Below, piece after piece: positions 17,921 through 26,231 of a stretch of 64,000 nt of DNA. Under the pieces are notes generated by a model. That model ran no database searches. It worked only from the letters and a program-made list of their open reading frames with translations, and was not told the DNA's origin. A program made the translations under genes and the position numbers. The DNA lies in assembly GCF_014652915.1 (NCBI RefSeq), contig NZ_BMZS01000005.1, positions 310,001-374,000 of the forward strand. The letters run 5' to 3'. How positions within the stretch are numbered: position 1 is the stretch's first letter; each line of letters starts with the position of its first letter. The DNA comes from Thalassobaculum fulvum (GTDB lineage Bacteria > Pseudomonadota > Alphaproteobacteria > Thalassobaculales > Thalassobaculaceae).

Positions 17921-19351
17921 TCAGTCCTTCCGGAGTGCCTTGAACGCCGCCAGCGCCCGGTCGCGGGCGGCGGCGTGGTCGACGATCGGCCCGGGATAGT
18001 CGCGCCCCAGGCGGATGCCGGCGTCGGCGAGATCCAGCGGCCGGGCGGCCCAGGGTGAATGGATGGCGGCGGCGGGCAGCCGCGCCAGTTCGGGCACCCA
18101 GCGCCGGACATAGGCACCGTCCGGATCGAACTTGACGCCCTGCAGCGACGGGTTGAACACCCGGAAGAACGGCGCGGCGTCTGCGCCGCAACCGGCCACC
18201 CACTGCCAGGACGCCGCGTTGTTGGCGAGGTCGGCGTCGACCAGCGTGTCCCAGAACCAGGCCTCGCCGGCCTGCCACGGGATCAGCAGATCCTTGATCA
18301 GGAACGACGCCACGATCATCCGGACCCGGTTGTGCATCCAGCCGGTCTGCCACAGCTCGCGCAGGCCGGCATCGACGATCGGGTAGCCGGTGCGGCCCTG
18401 CTGCCAGGCGCGCAGGCCCTGCGGGTCGTCGACCCAGGGGAAGCCGGCGAACTCCGGGCGCAGCGGCCTGTCGGGCAGGTCGGGAAAGTGATGCAGCAGG
18501 TGATGGGCGAACTCGCGCCAGGCCAGCTCGGACAGGAATTTGTCGGTGCGGCCGGGCTCGTGCCGGGAGAGCGCGGCGTGCCAGGCCTGGCGCGGCCCGA
18601 GCTCGCCGAAATGCAGGTGTGGCGACAGCCGCGAGGTGGCCGGTTCGGCCGGCAGGTCGCGCTTGCGGGCGTAGTCCAGCACCGCCTCGTCCAGGAACCC
18701 GTCCAGGCGACGCAGCGCAGCGTTCTCGCCCGGCAGCCAGGCGGCGCGCAGGCCGCCGGCCCAGTCCGGACCGCGCGGGGTCAGGGCCCAGTCGGCGAGG
18801 GCGTCGCCGGTCGGCATCCGCGCCGGTGTCGGCAGGCGCTCCGGTGGCGGGGTCGGCGTGGCGGTCTCGACGGCGGCGCGCAGTGCCTTCCAGAACGGCG
18901 TGAACACCTTGTACGGGCCGCCGGTCCTGGTCTCGATCTGCCACGGCTCGCACAGCAGGGCGCTGTTGAAGCTGCGGGCCTCGACCCCGCGACGCTTGAG
19001 GTCCGCCTTGATCTCGGCGTCGCGCCGCGTCGCCCAGGGTTCGTAGCGGCGGTTCCAGAAGACCGCCGCAGCACCGGTCTCCTCGACCAGCCGCCCGATG
19101 ACCTCGGATGCCGGACCGCGCCGCAGGACGAGGCTGCCGCCGCGCGTGCCCATGGCCTCGGCCAGCGCTTCGAGCGAGTGGTGCAGCCACCAGCGCGCAG
19201 CACCGCCCGTCGCCCAGTGCCCGGCGTCGGCGTCGTCGAGCACGAACACCGGGATCAACGGCCGGCCGGCCGCGACGGCGGCTGTGAGCGCCGGGTTGTC
19301 GGTCAAGCGCAGGTCCTGGCGGAACCACAGCAGGGTGGGGGCGGCGGTCAT
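17921..19351 (-). CDS. phrB: Deoxyribodipyrimidine photo-lyase (CPD photolyase)
   Basis: Class I cryptochrome/photolyase of 476 residues that uses blue light and FADH- to split cyclobutane pyrimidine dimers. The N-terminal antenna domain starts LLWFRQDLRLTDNPAL. The FAD-binding half contains TSRLSPHLHFGELGPRQ, ELAWREFAHHLLHHFP, GRTGYPIVDAGLRELWQTGWMHNRVRMI (shown as short motifs TGYPIVDAGLREL and WMHNRVRMIVASFL) and the tryptophan-rich ASWQWVAGCGADAAP. All point to a true photolyase, not a cryptochrome. The zur gene starts 71 bases downstream on the same strand. Confidence 0.96.
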   Translation of the reverse strand: MTAAPTLLWFRQDLRLTDNPALTAAVAAGRPLIPVFVLDDADAGHWATGGAARWWLHHSLEALAEAMGTRGGSLVLRRGPASEVIGRLVEETGAAAVFWNRRYEPWATRRDAEIKADLKRRGVEARSFNSALLCEPWQIETRTGGPYKVFTPFWKALRAAVETATPTPPPERLPTPARMPTGDALADWALTPRGPDWAGGLRAAWLPGENAALRRLDGFLDEAVLDYARKRDLPAEPATSRLSPHLHFGELGPRQAWHAALSRHEPGRTDKFLSELAWREFAHHLLHHFPDLPDRPLRPEFAGFPWVDDPQGLRAWQQGRTGYPIVDAGLRELWQTGWMHNRVRMIVASFLIKDLLIPWQAGEAWFWDTLVDADLANNAASWQWVAGCGADAAPFFRVFNPSLQGVKFDPDGAYVRRWVPELARLPAAAIHSPWAARPLDLADAGIRLGRDYPGPIVDHAAARDRALAAFKALRKD

Positions 19352-19412
19352 GGGGCGGCATTCCGGGGCGGTGGACGGACGCAGGCGTCTACGGCCGCGG
19401 TCGGCGACCGGA

Positions 19413-20132
19413 TCACCCGCGGGCGCGGAGCTCGGCCCGGGTCAGGTCCGGGACCGGCGGCACCAGCCGGTCGTTCGGCACCCGCAGCAGCCGCTCGGAC
19501 GCCAGCAGCAGGACCTCGAACCGGCGCTGGAACAGCCGGCGGAGATCCGGGCTCAGCACGTCCAGCCCGCCGGTGTAGGCGCCGAACGACGGCAGGATCA
19601 GCCGCCTGCCGTCGGTCGCGAAGCAGCGCCCCGTCAGGTTGCGGGCCCGCAGCTTGACCCGGGCCTTCGGGTGGTAGTGGGCGGAGACCTCGCCGTGCAC
19701 CGGCCCGGCGGTCGCCGCGTGCCGGAACACCAGCGGCCCGTCGATCAGGTCCGGCAGCACCCGGCCGCCCCAGTCGGCGGGCGGCTCGGGGTCGTGGTTG
19801 CCGGCGATCCAGATCCAGTCGACATCGCGGGTCAGGGCGGCCAGCCGGTCGCGCTCGGCCTCGCCCAGCCGGTCGCCGGCGCCGGCATCGTGGAAGCTGT
19901 CGCCGAGGCAGATCACGCGCTCCGGCCGATGCGCCTCGATGGCGGTGGCCAGGCGCGCCAGGGTCGCGGCGCTGTCGTAGGGCGGCAGCAGCACGCCGCG
20001 GCGCGCGAAGCCGGAGCCCTTCTCCAGGTGCAGGTCGGCGACCACCAGGGTGCGCCGCGCCGGCCACAGCAGGACGCCGAGGGGATCGGCATGCAGTTCG
20101 GCGCCGTTGAGATGCAGGATCGGGGACGTCAT
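19413..20132 (-). CDS. pdeM: Ligase-associated DNA damage response endonuclease PdeM (metallophosphoesterase)
   Basis: Calcineurin-like phosphoesterase of 239 residues. Metal ligands are visible in VVADLHLEKG (DxH), CLGDSFHD (GD), IAGNHDPEP (GNHD) and VSAHYHPKAR (final histidines). The length and the PSFGAYTGGLDVLSP stretch match PdeM, which in many bacteria is encoded with an Lhr-like helicase, a beta-CASP nuclease and an ATP-dependent ligase. Here the helicase lies 7 kb away at 26767-29223 and the ligase is not in the window. Confidence 0.88.
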   Translation of the reverse strand: MTSPILHLNGAELHADPLGVLLWPARRTLVVADLHLEKGSGFARRGVLLPPYDSAATLARLATAIEAHRPERVICLGDSFHDAGAGDRLGEAERDRLAALTRDVDWIWIAGNHDPEPPADWGGRVLPDLIDGPLVFRHAATAGPVHGEVSAHYHPKARVKLRARNLTGRCFATDGRRLILPSFGAYTGGLDVLSPDLRRLFQRRFEVLLLASERLLRVPNDRLVPPVPDLTRAELRARG

Positions 20133-20238
20133 GGTGCGACCGTATTCGCGGCGTTCGAAAGGTCAACGGGCTTGCGGAGCACCCTCGGCAGGCACCACGC
20201 TGCCGACGGCGATGCTTGCTGCGGTGAAGGACCTGGCC

Positions 20239-20535
20239 ATGAAGATCGCGGGTCGCCGGCCGATGACGGTCATTCGCGACGGCGTGCGGTGGGCGGACGA
20301 TACCCTGCCGCCGGGCGTCCGGACGGCGGCCGGATTCCTGCTGATGATCGGCGGCTTGTTCGGGTTCCTGCCGGTTCTCGGATTCTGGATGCTGCCGCTG
20401 GGCGGAGCCGTCGCGGCTCTCGACATCCCGTTCCTGCGGCGGCGCCTGCTGGGCTGGCTCGACCGGGTCGGGGCGGAGCCGGATCGTGCAACGCCCGGCG
20501 GCGCCTCGACGCCGCGCCCGGGCCGTCCTACTTAG
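20239..20535 (+). CDS. Small conserved membrane protein
   Basis: A 98-residue protein with two hydrophobic segments (about 33-50 GFLLMIGGLFGFLPVLGF and 50-65) and a conserved tail DIPFLRRRLLGWLDRVG. Similar short proteins with the GFLPVLGFWMLPLG pattern are common in alphaproteobacteria, but I know of no assigned function. ATG 20239 is chosen for the GAAGGA seven bases upstream; ATG 20212 is in frame too. It faces away from pdeM and is followed by the Tat-exported nitroreductase-like gene. Confidence 0.6.
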   Translation: MKIAGRRPMTVIRDGVRWADDTLPPGVRTAAGFLLMIGGLFGFLPVLGFWMLPLGGAVAALDIPFLRRRLLGWLDRVGAEPDRATPGGASTPRPGRPT

Positions 20536-20563
20536 AGATCAGGCGTGCAACCGGCGGGGTAGG

Positions 20564-21685
20564 ATGAGACGCAGGCGGATGTCCCGGCGGAAGGCCCTGG
20601 CGCTGGTCGGCGGCGGGGTCGTGCTGGCGGCCGGCGCTGCCGTCGGCGGCTACCACTACGACCGCACGCGGCGGCCGGCGGCGGCGCTCGAGCCGTGGCG
20701 TCACGCCGGCGGCTACGACGAGCCCCGGCGGCGAGCCCTGTCCTATGCGATCCTGGCGCCGAGCCCGCACAACCTTCAGCCGTGGCTGGCCGACCTCCGG
20801 CAGCCGGGTCGGATCGGCATCCTGCGCGATCCGGACCGGCGGCTGCCGGAGACCGATCCGTACGGCCGCCAGCTCACCATCGCCATGGGCTGCTTCCTGG
20901 AACTGCTGGTCATGGCGGCGGCCGAGGACGGCCATGCCGTGACCCTGGACCTGCTGCCGGACGGCGACGATGGCCCGGTCGCGATCGCGCATCTCGGACC
21001 CGGCGGGACGCCCGACCCGCTGTTCCGGCAGGTTCTGGCGCGGCGCTCGTGCAAGGAACCCTACGAGGACAGGCCGCTGCCGGCCGAGATGGTGAGGCAG
21101 CTTTCCGAGCACGCCCGCATCGTCGTCGAACCGGACCTGGTGGAGAGCCTCAAGGGGTTGAGCTGGACGGCCTGGCAGGTCGAGGCCCGCACCCCGCGCA
21201 CGTTGCGGGAGAATGTCGGGCTGATGCGGTTCGGCAAGGCCGAGATCGAAGCCGAGCCCGACGGGATCGCGGTCGGCGGCGGTCTCCTGGAAGGGCTGAT
21301 GAGCCTCGGCGCGCTCGACCGGGCCGCCCTGCTGGACCGGGACTCGGCGGCGTTCGACGCGATGATGCGGCTGCAGGAGCGGGTTCTGTGGGCGACCCCG
21401 GCCTTCGCCGTGATCGTCACCCCGGACAACACCCGCCTGGACCAGATCGAGGCCGGGCGGCGCTGGCTGCGGTTGAACCTGGCGGCGACCGCCCTCGGCC
21501 TCGGGCTGCACCCGGTCAGCCAGACCCTGCAGGAGTACCGCGAGCTGTCGATGCACCGGCGCCGGGCGCACGAGCTGCTGGCCGAGCTCGGACAGGCGGT
21601 ACAGATGCTCGGGCGGCTCGGCTTCGGGCCGGGCGTGCCGGCGGCGCCGCGCTGGCCGCTTGAACGCCGGCTGGTCGGGACGTAG
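20564..21685 (+). CDS. Acg-family FMN-binding oxidoreductase with twin-arginine signal
   Basis: Nitroreductase-fold protein of 373 residues. A twin-arginine leader (SRRKALALVGGGVVLAAGA) suggests export of a folded flavoprotein. The rest matches the Acg family: AILAPSPHNLQPW near residue 60, the RRSCKEPYEDRPL segment near 160, and a C-terminal LNLAATALGLGLHPVSQTLQEY. Acg of mycobacteria binds FMN but has lost part of the site and may sequester it; catalysis here is unproven. ATG 20564 is taken, 20579 is an alternative. It precedes an SbtA-like transporter gene. Confidence 0.82.
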   Translation: MRRRRMSRRKALALVGGGVVLAAGAAVGGYHYDRTRRPAAALEPWRHAGGYDEPRRRALSYAILAPSPHNLQPWLADLRQPGRIGILRDPDRRLPETDPYGRQLTIAMGCFLELLVMAAAEDGHAVTLDLLPDGDDGPVAIAHLGPGGTPDPLFRQVLARRSCKEPYEDRPLPAEMVRQLSEHARIVVEPDLVESLKGLSWTAWQVEARTPRTLRENVGLMRFGKAEIEAEPDGIAVGGGLLEGLMSLGALDRAALLDRDSAAFDAMMRLQERVLWATPAFAVIVTPDNTRLDQIEAGRRWLRLNLAATALGLGLHPVSQTLQEYRELSMHRRRAHELLAELGQAVQMLGRLGFGPGVPAAPRWPLERRLVGT

Positions 21686-21762
21686 ACGGCCGTCGGTAGG
21701 ATCGGGGCTGGACGTTTGCGTTCCGGCGGCCATCTTTCCGACGGGCTTTCAGCGAGGTACGC

Positions 21763-22740
21763 ATGTCTCCGATCGATCTGGCGCTGTCCAACCTGCTGTC
21801 GCCGCCGGTGCTGTTCTTCCTGCTCGGCCTGTTCGCGCAGCTGGTGCGGTCGGACCTGACGATCCCGGACGCCATCGCCAAGGCGCTGTCGCTTTACCTG
21901 CTGATCGCGATCGGCATGAAGGGCGGCGCTGCGGTCGCCGAGGCGGGGGTCGGCCAGACCCTGCTGGCGGCGATCGCGGCCGGAATCGCCCTCAGTTTCC
22001 TGCTGCCGGTGGTCGCCTTCGGCTGGCTGCGTGCGGTGACCCGGCTGCCGGCGGTCGACGCGGCGGCGGTCGCCGGCCACTACGGGTCGATCAGCGTCGT
22101 CACCTTCGTCGCCGCCACCGAAGTCATCCGGGAGATGGGGATCGGGGCCGACGGCTGGATGGTGGCGGTCGCCGCCGCCATGGAGGCCCCGGCCATCCTG
22201 ACCGCCCTGCTGCTGGCTGCCTGGAGCGGCACCGCCACGCGCGCCGCCACCGGATCGCTGGTGCGCGAGGTCGCGGTCAACGGCTCCATCGTTCTGCTGC
22301 TCGGGGCGTTCGCGATCGGGGCGGTCACCGGCAAGCCGGGCATGGAGAAGGTGGCGCCGCTGATCGTGGATCCGTTCCTCGGCGTGCTGTGCGTCTTCCT
22401 CCTGGAAATGGGGCTGAAGGCCGGCGAAGGGCTGCGCTCGGCGACGCGGGAACTCGGGCCGCGGACCCTGGCGTCGGGTTTCGTGCTGCCGGTGGTCGGG
22501 GCGCTGTTCGGCACGCTCGCAGCCTGGCTGGTCGGCCTCGGGCAGGGCAGTGCCGCGCTGATGATCACCCTCGCGGCCAGCGCGTCGTACATCGCCGTGC
22601 CGGCGGCGTTGCGGGTCGCGCTGCCGGAGGCGAGGCCGGCCGTCTACCTGACGCTGTCCCTCGGCATAACCTTTCCGTTCAACCTGACGGTCGGGCTGCC
22701 GTTCTACGTCTGGCTCGCCGGGCGCGTGGCCGGCGGCTGA
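21763..22740 (+). CDS. SbtA-type sodium-dependent bicarbonate transport family permease
   Basis: Inner-membrane protein of 325 residues with about ten hydrophobic helices in two related halves. AIGMKGGAAVAEAG and GHYGSISVVTFVAATEVI are the conserved SbtA features, echoed in the second half by LEMGLKAGEGLRS and ASASYIAVPAALR. Cyanobacterial SbtA imports bicarbonate with sodium; in heterotrophs family members may have other substrates. No SbtB (PII-like) partner is adjacent. There is a 77-base gap after the Acg-like gene. Confidence 0.85.
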   Translation: MSPIDLALSNLLSPPVLFFLLGLFAQLVRSDLTIPDAIAKALSLYLLIAIGMKGGAAVAEAGVGQTLLAAIAAGIALSFLLPVVAFGWLRAVTRLPAVDAAAVAGHYGSISVVTFVAATEVIREMGIGADGWMVAVAAAMEAPAILTALLLAAWSGTATRAATGSLVREVAVNGSIVLLLGAFAIGAVTGKPGMEKVAPLIVDPFLGVLCVFLLEMGLKAGEGLRSATRELGPRTLASGFVLPVVGALFGTLAAWLVGLGQGSAALMITLAASASYIAVPAALRVALPEARPAVYLTLSLGITFPFNLTVGLPFYVWLAGRVAGG

Positions 22741-22752
22741 GCGCGCCGCCGA

Positions 22753-23478
22753 TCACCCGAGTCCGAACAGCCGGCCCCAGCCGCGGATCGCCGACGGGGC
22801 CCCGCCGGCGGCCCGGATCGCGCCCCACAGCGCCACCGACACGCTGTCCAGCAGCGTGATGCCGAGCTCGGCCTCGAGCCGCTCGGCCAGCCGCGCGCCC
22901 CGCAGGTTGGTGCACAGCACCACCACCGCCGGCGCACCTTCCTGGGCGACCTCGCGGATCATGCCTTCGATGGTCGCCTCCGGCACCTCAGCGAAGGCGA
23001 AGTTGTCGGTGATGTCGAGCCGCCGGTCGGCGACGCAGGCGAAGCCGGCGGCCTCGAAGTTCTCCCGCACCCGTTCCTGCACGTCGGCGACGTAGGGCGT
23101 CACCAGCCCGAAGCCCGGGACATCGAGCAGCCGCAGCGCCTCCAGCGTATCCAGCACCGCCGAGGTCGCCGGGATCCCGGTCTCGGCGGTGATGTCGCCG
23201 AGGATCCGCCGGTCGCGGTCGGGGCCGAGCCAGCCGGCCGAGGTGCCGTTCCAGCAGATCGACCCGACCCTGGCGTCGGCCAGCAGCCCGGCGGCCTCGC
23301 GCATCGGCGAGGTGTCGAACTGCGCGACCGAGCCGCCGCCCATCGAGATCGAGGTCACCCGGATGCGCGCCGAATGCGACGAGATGTGCGGCGTGCCGGC
23401 CAGCAGAGCCGCCGTCATCGGTTCCAGCACGGTGTTCGACGACGGCGTGATCATGCCGAGGCGGATCGGTTGGGGCAT
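22753..23478 (-). CDS. Maleate cis-trans isomerase family protein (Asp/Glu racemase superfamily)
   Basis: Asp/Glu racemase-fold enzyme of 241 residues. The catalytic set of maleate isomerase is complete: N15 (PSSNTVLEP), C75 (SICWNGTS), Y129 (VTPYVAD), N159 (TDNFAFAE) and C189 (VVLCTNLRG). Maleate isomerase converts maleate to fumarate, but arylmalonate decarboxylases and other isomerases share the fold. It sits 101 bases downstream of the gallate-type dioxygenase on the same strand, so isomerisation of the ring-cleavage product is plausible. This is inference. Confidence 0.82.
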   Translation of the reverse strand: MPQPIRLGMITPSSNTVLEPMTAALLAGTPHISSHSARIRVTSISMGGGSVAQFDTSPMREAAGLLADARVGSICWNGTSAGWLGPDRDRRILGDITAETGIPATSAVLDTLEALRLLDVPGFGLVTPYVADVQERVRENFEAAGFACVADRRLDITDNFAFAEVPEATIEGMIREVAQEGAPAVVVLCTNLRGARLAERLEAELGITLLDSVSVALWGAIRAAGGAPSAIRGWGRLFGLG

Positions 23479-23579
23479 GCGGGTCTCGGCTCCTGGGCGC
23501 TGCGGGTGTATCGGACGATAGTGACCGTTCCCCGCGCCCGGCCGCAAGGCGGTGGCGGCCCCGGGTCTCGCCGAGCCCG

Positions 23580-24860
23580 TCAGCGCCTGTCGATCTGCTC
23601 CGCCTTGGCGCCGCCGGCGACCGAGTACTGGATCGCCACCTTGCGGGTCTTCATGAACTCCTCGAGGGTCTCGCCGCGCATGCTGGCGTAGACCTGCGGG
23701 TTGGACACGCCGATCACCGCGGCCATCTTCTCCAGCACGAAGAAGCTGACGCCGCGGCGGATCATCTCGATCCACTTGCGGCCCTCGATCAGGTCGCGCT
23801 CCTCCGCCGTCAGCGCGTACTCGTCGGCCAGGGCGGCGAAGTCGTTCAGGAACCGCTCGCGGTGCGCCGGCTCGACCAGCCGGTGCAGGAAGTCGTTGAT
23901 CCGGAAGTTGTCCAGGCTGCGCTCCAGGGTGAACGGATAGGTGCCCTTCAGCGCCTCGGCCCCGGCCATCTGGTAGCCGATATGGGCGCGGTACGCCTCG
24001 AGCGCCTGCTCGGACGGCTGGTCGCCCTGGTCCTCGAACACCACGGTCGCGATGTTGGCGACCGACGGCGCGTAGGTCGCCGAATGCACCTTGGTGACCG
24101 TGTCCGACAGGGCGCCGCGCATGATCAGCCACATGATGACCTCGGACCCCTCCATGCCGCCGAGGGTGGCGTATTCGGCCAGCCGCTTCTCGACCAGCTT
24201 CTCGGGCGCGGTCTCCAGCAGGCCCAGGAACTCCTGGTCCCAGGCCTCGTTGAGGAACCCGGCGCGCTCGCCGTGGACCTGGTGCGACAACCCGCCGGTG
24301 GCCATGACCGCGACCCTCAGGTCCTCGGGGAAGCTCTGGATCGCCTTGCGCAGCGATTGGCCCAGCTTGTAGCAGCGCCGGGCGCTCGGGATCGGCATCT
24401 GCAGCACGCCGACCTGCAGCGGCACGATGCTGCCGGGCCACGGGCCGGTCTCGTCGCCCATCATCGACAGCGGCGACAGGCAGCCGTGGTCGAGCGGCTT
24501 GCCTTGAAAGAACGCCATGTCGAACTCGTCGGCGACCAGCGCCCGGCCGATGTGCCGGGCGAGTGCGGCATGGCCGCGGGCCGGCGGGACCTTGCGCGGG
24601 CCGCCGCCCTCGTCCGCCGGGGCGTAGGTGTCGTCGACGCCGAGCGCGAAGGCCGAGTAGTGGTCGAAGAAGAACGACGTGATGTGATCGTTGTAGATCA
24701 TGAACAGCACGTCGATGTCGTTGCGCTTCACCCAGTCGCGCACCACCGCGAAGCCTTCGAAGATCGGCTTCCAGGCCGGGTCGTCCTGCTTCTTGGTGTC
24801 GAGCGCGAAGCCGATGGTCGGGGAGTGCGAGGCGCCGATGCCGCCGATGATCCGGGCCAT
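23580..24860 (-). CDS. Gallate dioxygenase-like class III extradiol dioxygenase (LigB-LigA fusion)
   Basis: Protein of 426 residues joining a LigB-type catalytic domain (about 1-290) to a LigA-like helical domain (about 310-420). Likely iron ligands and acid-base residues are H12 (ASHSP), H59 (YNDHI), H125 (DHGCLSP) and H193 (GGLSHQ). This fusion and length are those of gallate dioxygenase (GalA/DesB), which opens gallate to 4-oxalomesaconate; protocatechuate 4,5-cleavage is an alternative. The LysR gene diverges immediately upstream, and an isomerase gene follows. Confidence 0.86.
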   Translation of the reverse strand: MARIIGGIGASHSPTIGFALDTKKQDDPAWKPIFEGFAVVRDWVKRNDIDVLFMIYNDHITSFFFDHYSAFALGVDDTYAPADEGGGPRKVPPARGHAALARHIGRALVADEFDMAFFQGKPLDHGCLSPLSMMGDETGPWPGSIVPLQVGVLQMPIPSARRCYKLGQSLRKAIQSFPEDLRVAVMATGGLSHQVHGERAGFLNEAWDQEFLGLLETAPEKLVEKRLAEYATLGGMEGSEVIMWLIMRGALSDTVTKVHSATYAPSVANIATVVFEDQGDQPSEQALEAYRAHIGYQMAGAEALKGTYPFTLERSLDNFRINDFLHRLVEPAHRERFLNDFAALADEYALTAEERDLIEGRKWIEMIRRGVSFFVLEKMAAVIGVSNPQVYASMRGETLEEFMKTRKVAIQYSVAGGAKAEQIDRR

Positions 24861-25000
24861 GTCCGTGTCTCCTCCGGGTTCTTGTCGGGCGGCCGTGGCG
24901 GCGCGCCGACGACCCTCCGGACCCGGACGCCGCACCACCCAGCCTCCACTGACGGTAGCCGGTTCGCGTGACGATACAATCGGCGTTGTGCTAACGCTGT

Positions 25001-25016
25001 GTTCAGATAATTGAAC
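25001..25016. promoter_or_regulatory. Likely LysR operator between dioxygenase and LysR genes
   Basis: GTTCAGATAATTGAAC is an inverted repeat with 5-base arms and a 6-base AT-rich centre, 12 bases before the lysR start. It fits the T-N11-A style of LysR sites and lies in the shared divergent promoter, so autoregulation and control of the dioxygenase are likely. Confidence 0.55.
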
Positions 25017-25028
25017 AATGGGTGCCCC

Positions 25029-25931
25029 ATGAAGTGGAAGATCGACGACGTGCCGGTGTTCCGCGCGGTGGTCGAGCACGCCGGCATCAGCGCCGCGGCC
25101 GAGGCGCTGGGCATGCCGAAGTCGACGGTCAGCACCGCGATCAGCCGGCTGGAACAGGACCTCGGCGTCCGGCTGCTCGACCGCAACACCCGGCGGATGC
25201 GGCTGACCGGCGAGGGCGAGACCTTCTACCGGCACTGCCTGCTGATCATGGAGCAGGTCGACGAGGCCGACGCCCTGATGGCCGGGCTGACCGCCACGCC
25301 GACCGGCCGTCTGACGGTGGCGCTGCCGGCGGCGTTCAGCCAGGAGATCCTGGCACCCCGGCTGCACGAGTTCCGCCGGCGCTATCCCAGGGTCGAGCTC
25401 GACCTGGTCGTGACCGGTCAGCCGGTCGACGTGCTGCGCGACCAGCTCGACATCGCCATCGTGGTCGGGGCGCAGCCGGATTCCGAGCTGACCCAGAAGG
25501 TTCTGCTGGCCGGCCGACTGGTCTGGATCGCCAGCCCCGGTTACCTGGCCCAGACCGAGATCGGCGAGACCGTCGACGACCTGCTGGCGCACATCGCGAT
25601 CTGCGAGACCCGCTACGCGCTGCCGCGCCTGCCGGTGCGGGTGGACGGCGAGCCGGCCGTCCTGTCTCTCGCGAGCGGCGTGATGCGGGCCAACGACCCG
25701 GTGACCGTGCGCGAGGCGGTGCTGCGCGGGGCCGGGATCTCGTTCCTGCCGGACCGCTACTGCACCCAGCACCTGCGCCGCGGCGAGCTGGTCGAGGTGT
25801 TCCCGCACGTCCAGTTCGAGATGTCGGCGGCGACCCTGTCGGCCGTGTTCCCGTCGCGTCGACTGATATCGGCCCGGCTGCGGGTGTTCCTGGAGTTCCT
25901 GGAGGCAGTGTGCGGGGCGGCGGCGGGGTGA
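25029..25931 (+). CDS. LysR-family transcriptional regulator
   Basis: LysR-type regulator of 300 residues. The winged helix is residues 1-60 (VPVFRAVVEHAGISAAAEALG, then STVSTAISRLEQDLGVRLLDRNTRR), followed by a substrate-binding domain (about 85-295). ATG 25029 is used because the alternative TTG at 25011 lies inside the operator palindrome. It is divergent from the gallate-type dioxygenase gene, so it probably responds to gallate or a ring-cleavage product, like GalR; the effector is inferred from position only. Confidence 0.9.
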   Translation: MKWKIDDVPVFRAVVEHAGISAAAEALGMPKSTVSTAISRLEQDLGVRLLDRNTRRMRLTGEGETFYRHCLLIMEQVDEADALMAGLTATPTGRLTVALPAAFSQEILAPRLHEFRRRYPRVELDLVVTGQPVDVLRDQLDIAIVVGAQPDSELTQKVLLAGRLVWIASPGYLAQTEIGETVDDLLAHIAICETRYALPRLPVRVDGEPAVLSLASGVMRANDPVTVREAVLRGAGISFLPDRYCTQHLRRGELVEVFPHVQFEMSAATLSAVFPSRRLISARLRVFLEFLEAVCGAAAG

Positions 25932-25953
25932 GGGTATTGCCGCGCCCCTCGGG

Positions 25954-25982
25954 TTGATAGTGCAAATTTTACACTATATAAT
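25954..25982 (+). promoter_or_regulatory. Near-consensus promoter with embedded palindromic operator
   Basis: TTGATA (25954-25959) and TATAAT (25977-25982) are separated by exactly 17 bases. The spacer carries the near-perfect palindrome TAGTGCAAATTTTACACTA (25958-25976). The ATG of the DUF4160 gene is only 7 bases after the -10 box, so the message is probably leaderless. The downstream HTH protein is the obvious candidate repressor. Confidence 0.75.
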
Positions 25983-25988
25983 CATGCG

Positions 25989-26231
25989 ATGCCGACGGTT
26001 CACAGGCAGCAAGGCTGGAAGGTCCAGATCTTCGCCAACGACCATGCGCCGCCACACGTTCACCTTGTTTCAGCGGAGCACAAGATCGTCGCCGAGATCG
26101 CAACCGGCCAAGTCCTCAAGGGCAGCGAGGCGTCGGTGCGAGCCCTGGCCGAGAGTCTGGCATGGGTCCTTGAGAACCGGTCCCGGCTGTTGGCCGAATG
26201 GAACCGGATCGTGGAGCGTGAGGATGACTGA
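25989..26231 (+). CDS. DUF4160 domain-containing protein
   Basis: Small cytoplasmic protein of 80 residues matching DUF4160: VQIFANDHAPPHVHLVSAEHK carries a conserved His-x-His pair (HVH), followed by LAWVLENRSRLLAEWNRI. Its function is undescribed. It starts within 7 bases of a -10 box, so no ribosome site can precede it. Its stop overlaps the next gene by 8 bases. DUF4160 and DUF2442 proteins are frequently encoded as a pair that looks like a toxin-antitoxin or similar mobile module. Confidence 0.82.
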   Translation: MPTVHRQQGWKVQIFANDHAPPHVHLVSAEHKIVAEIATGQVLKGSEASVRALAESLAWVLENRSRLLAEWNRIVEREDD

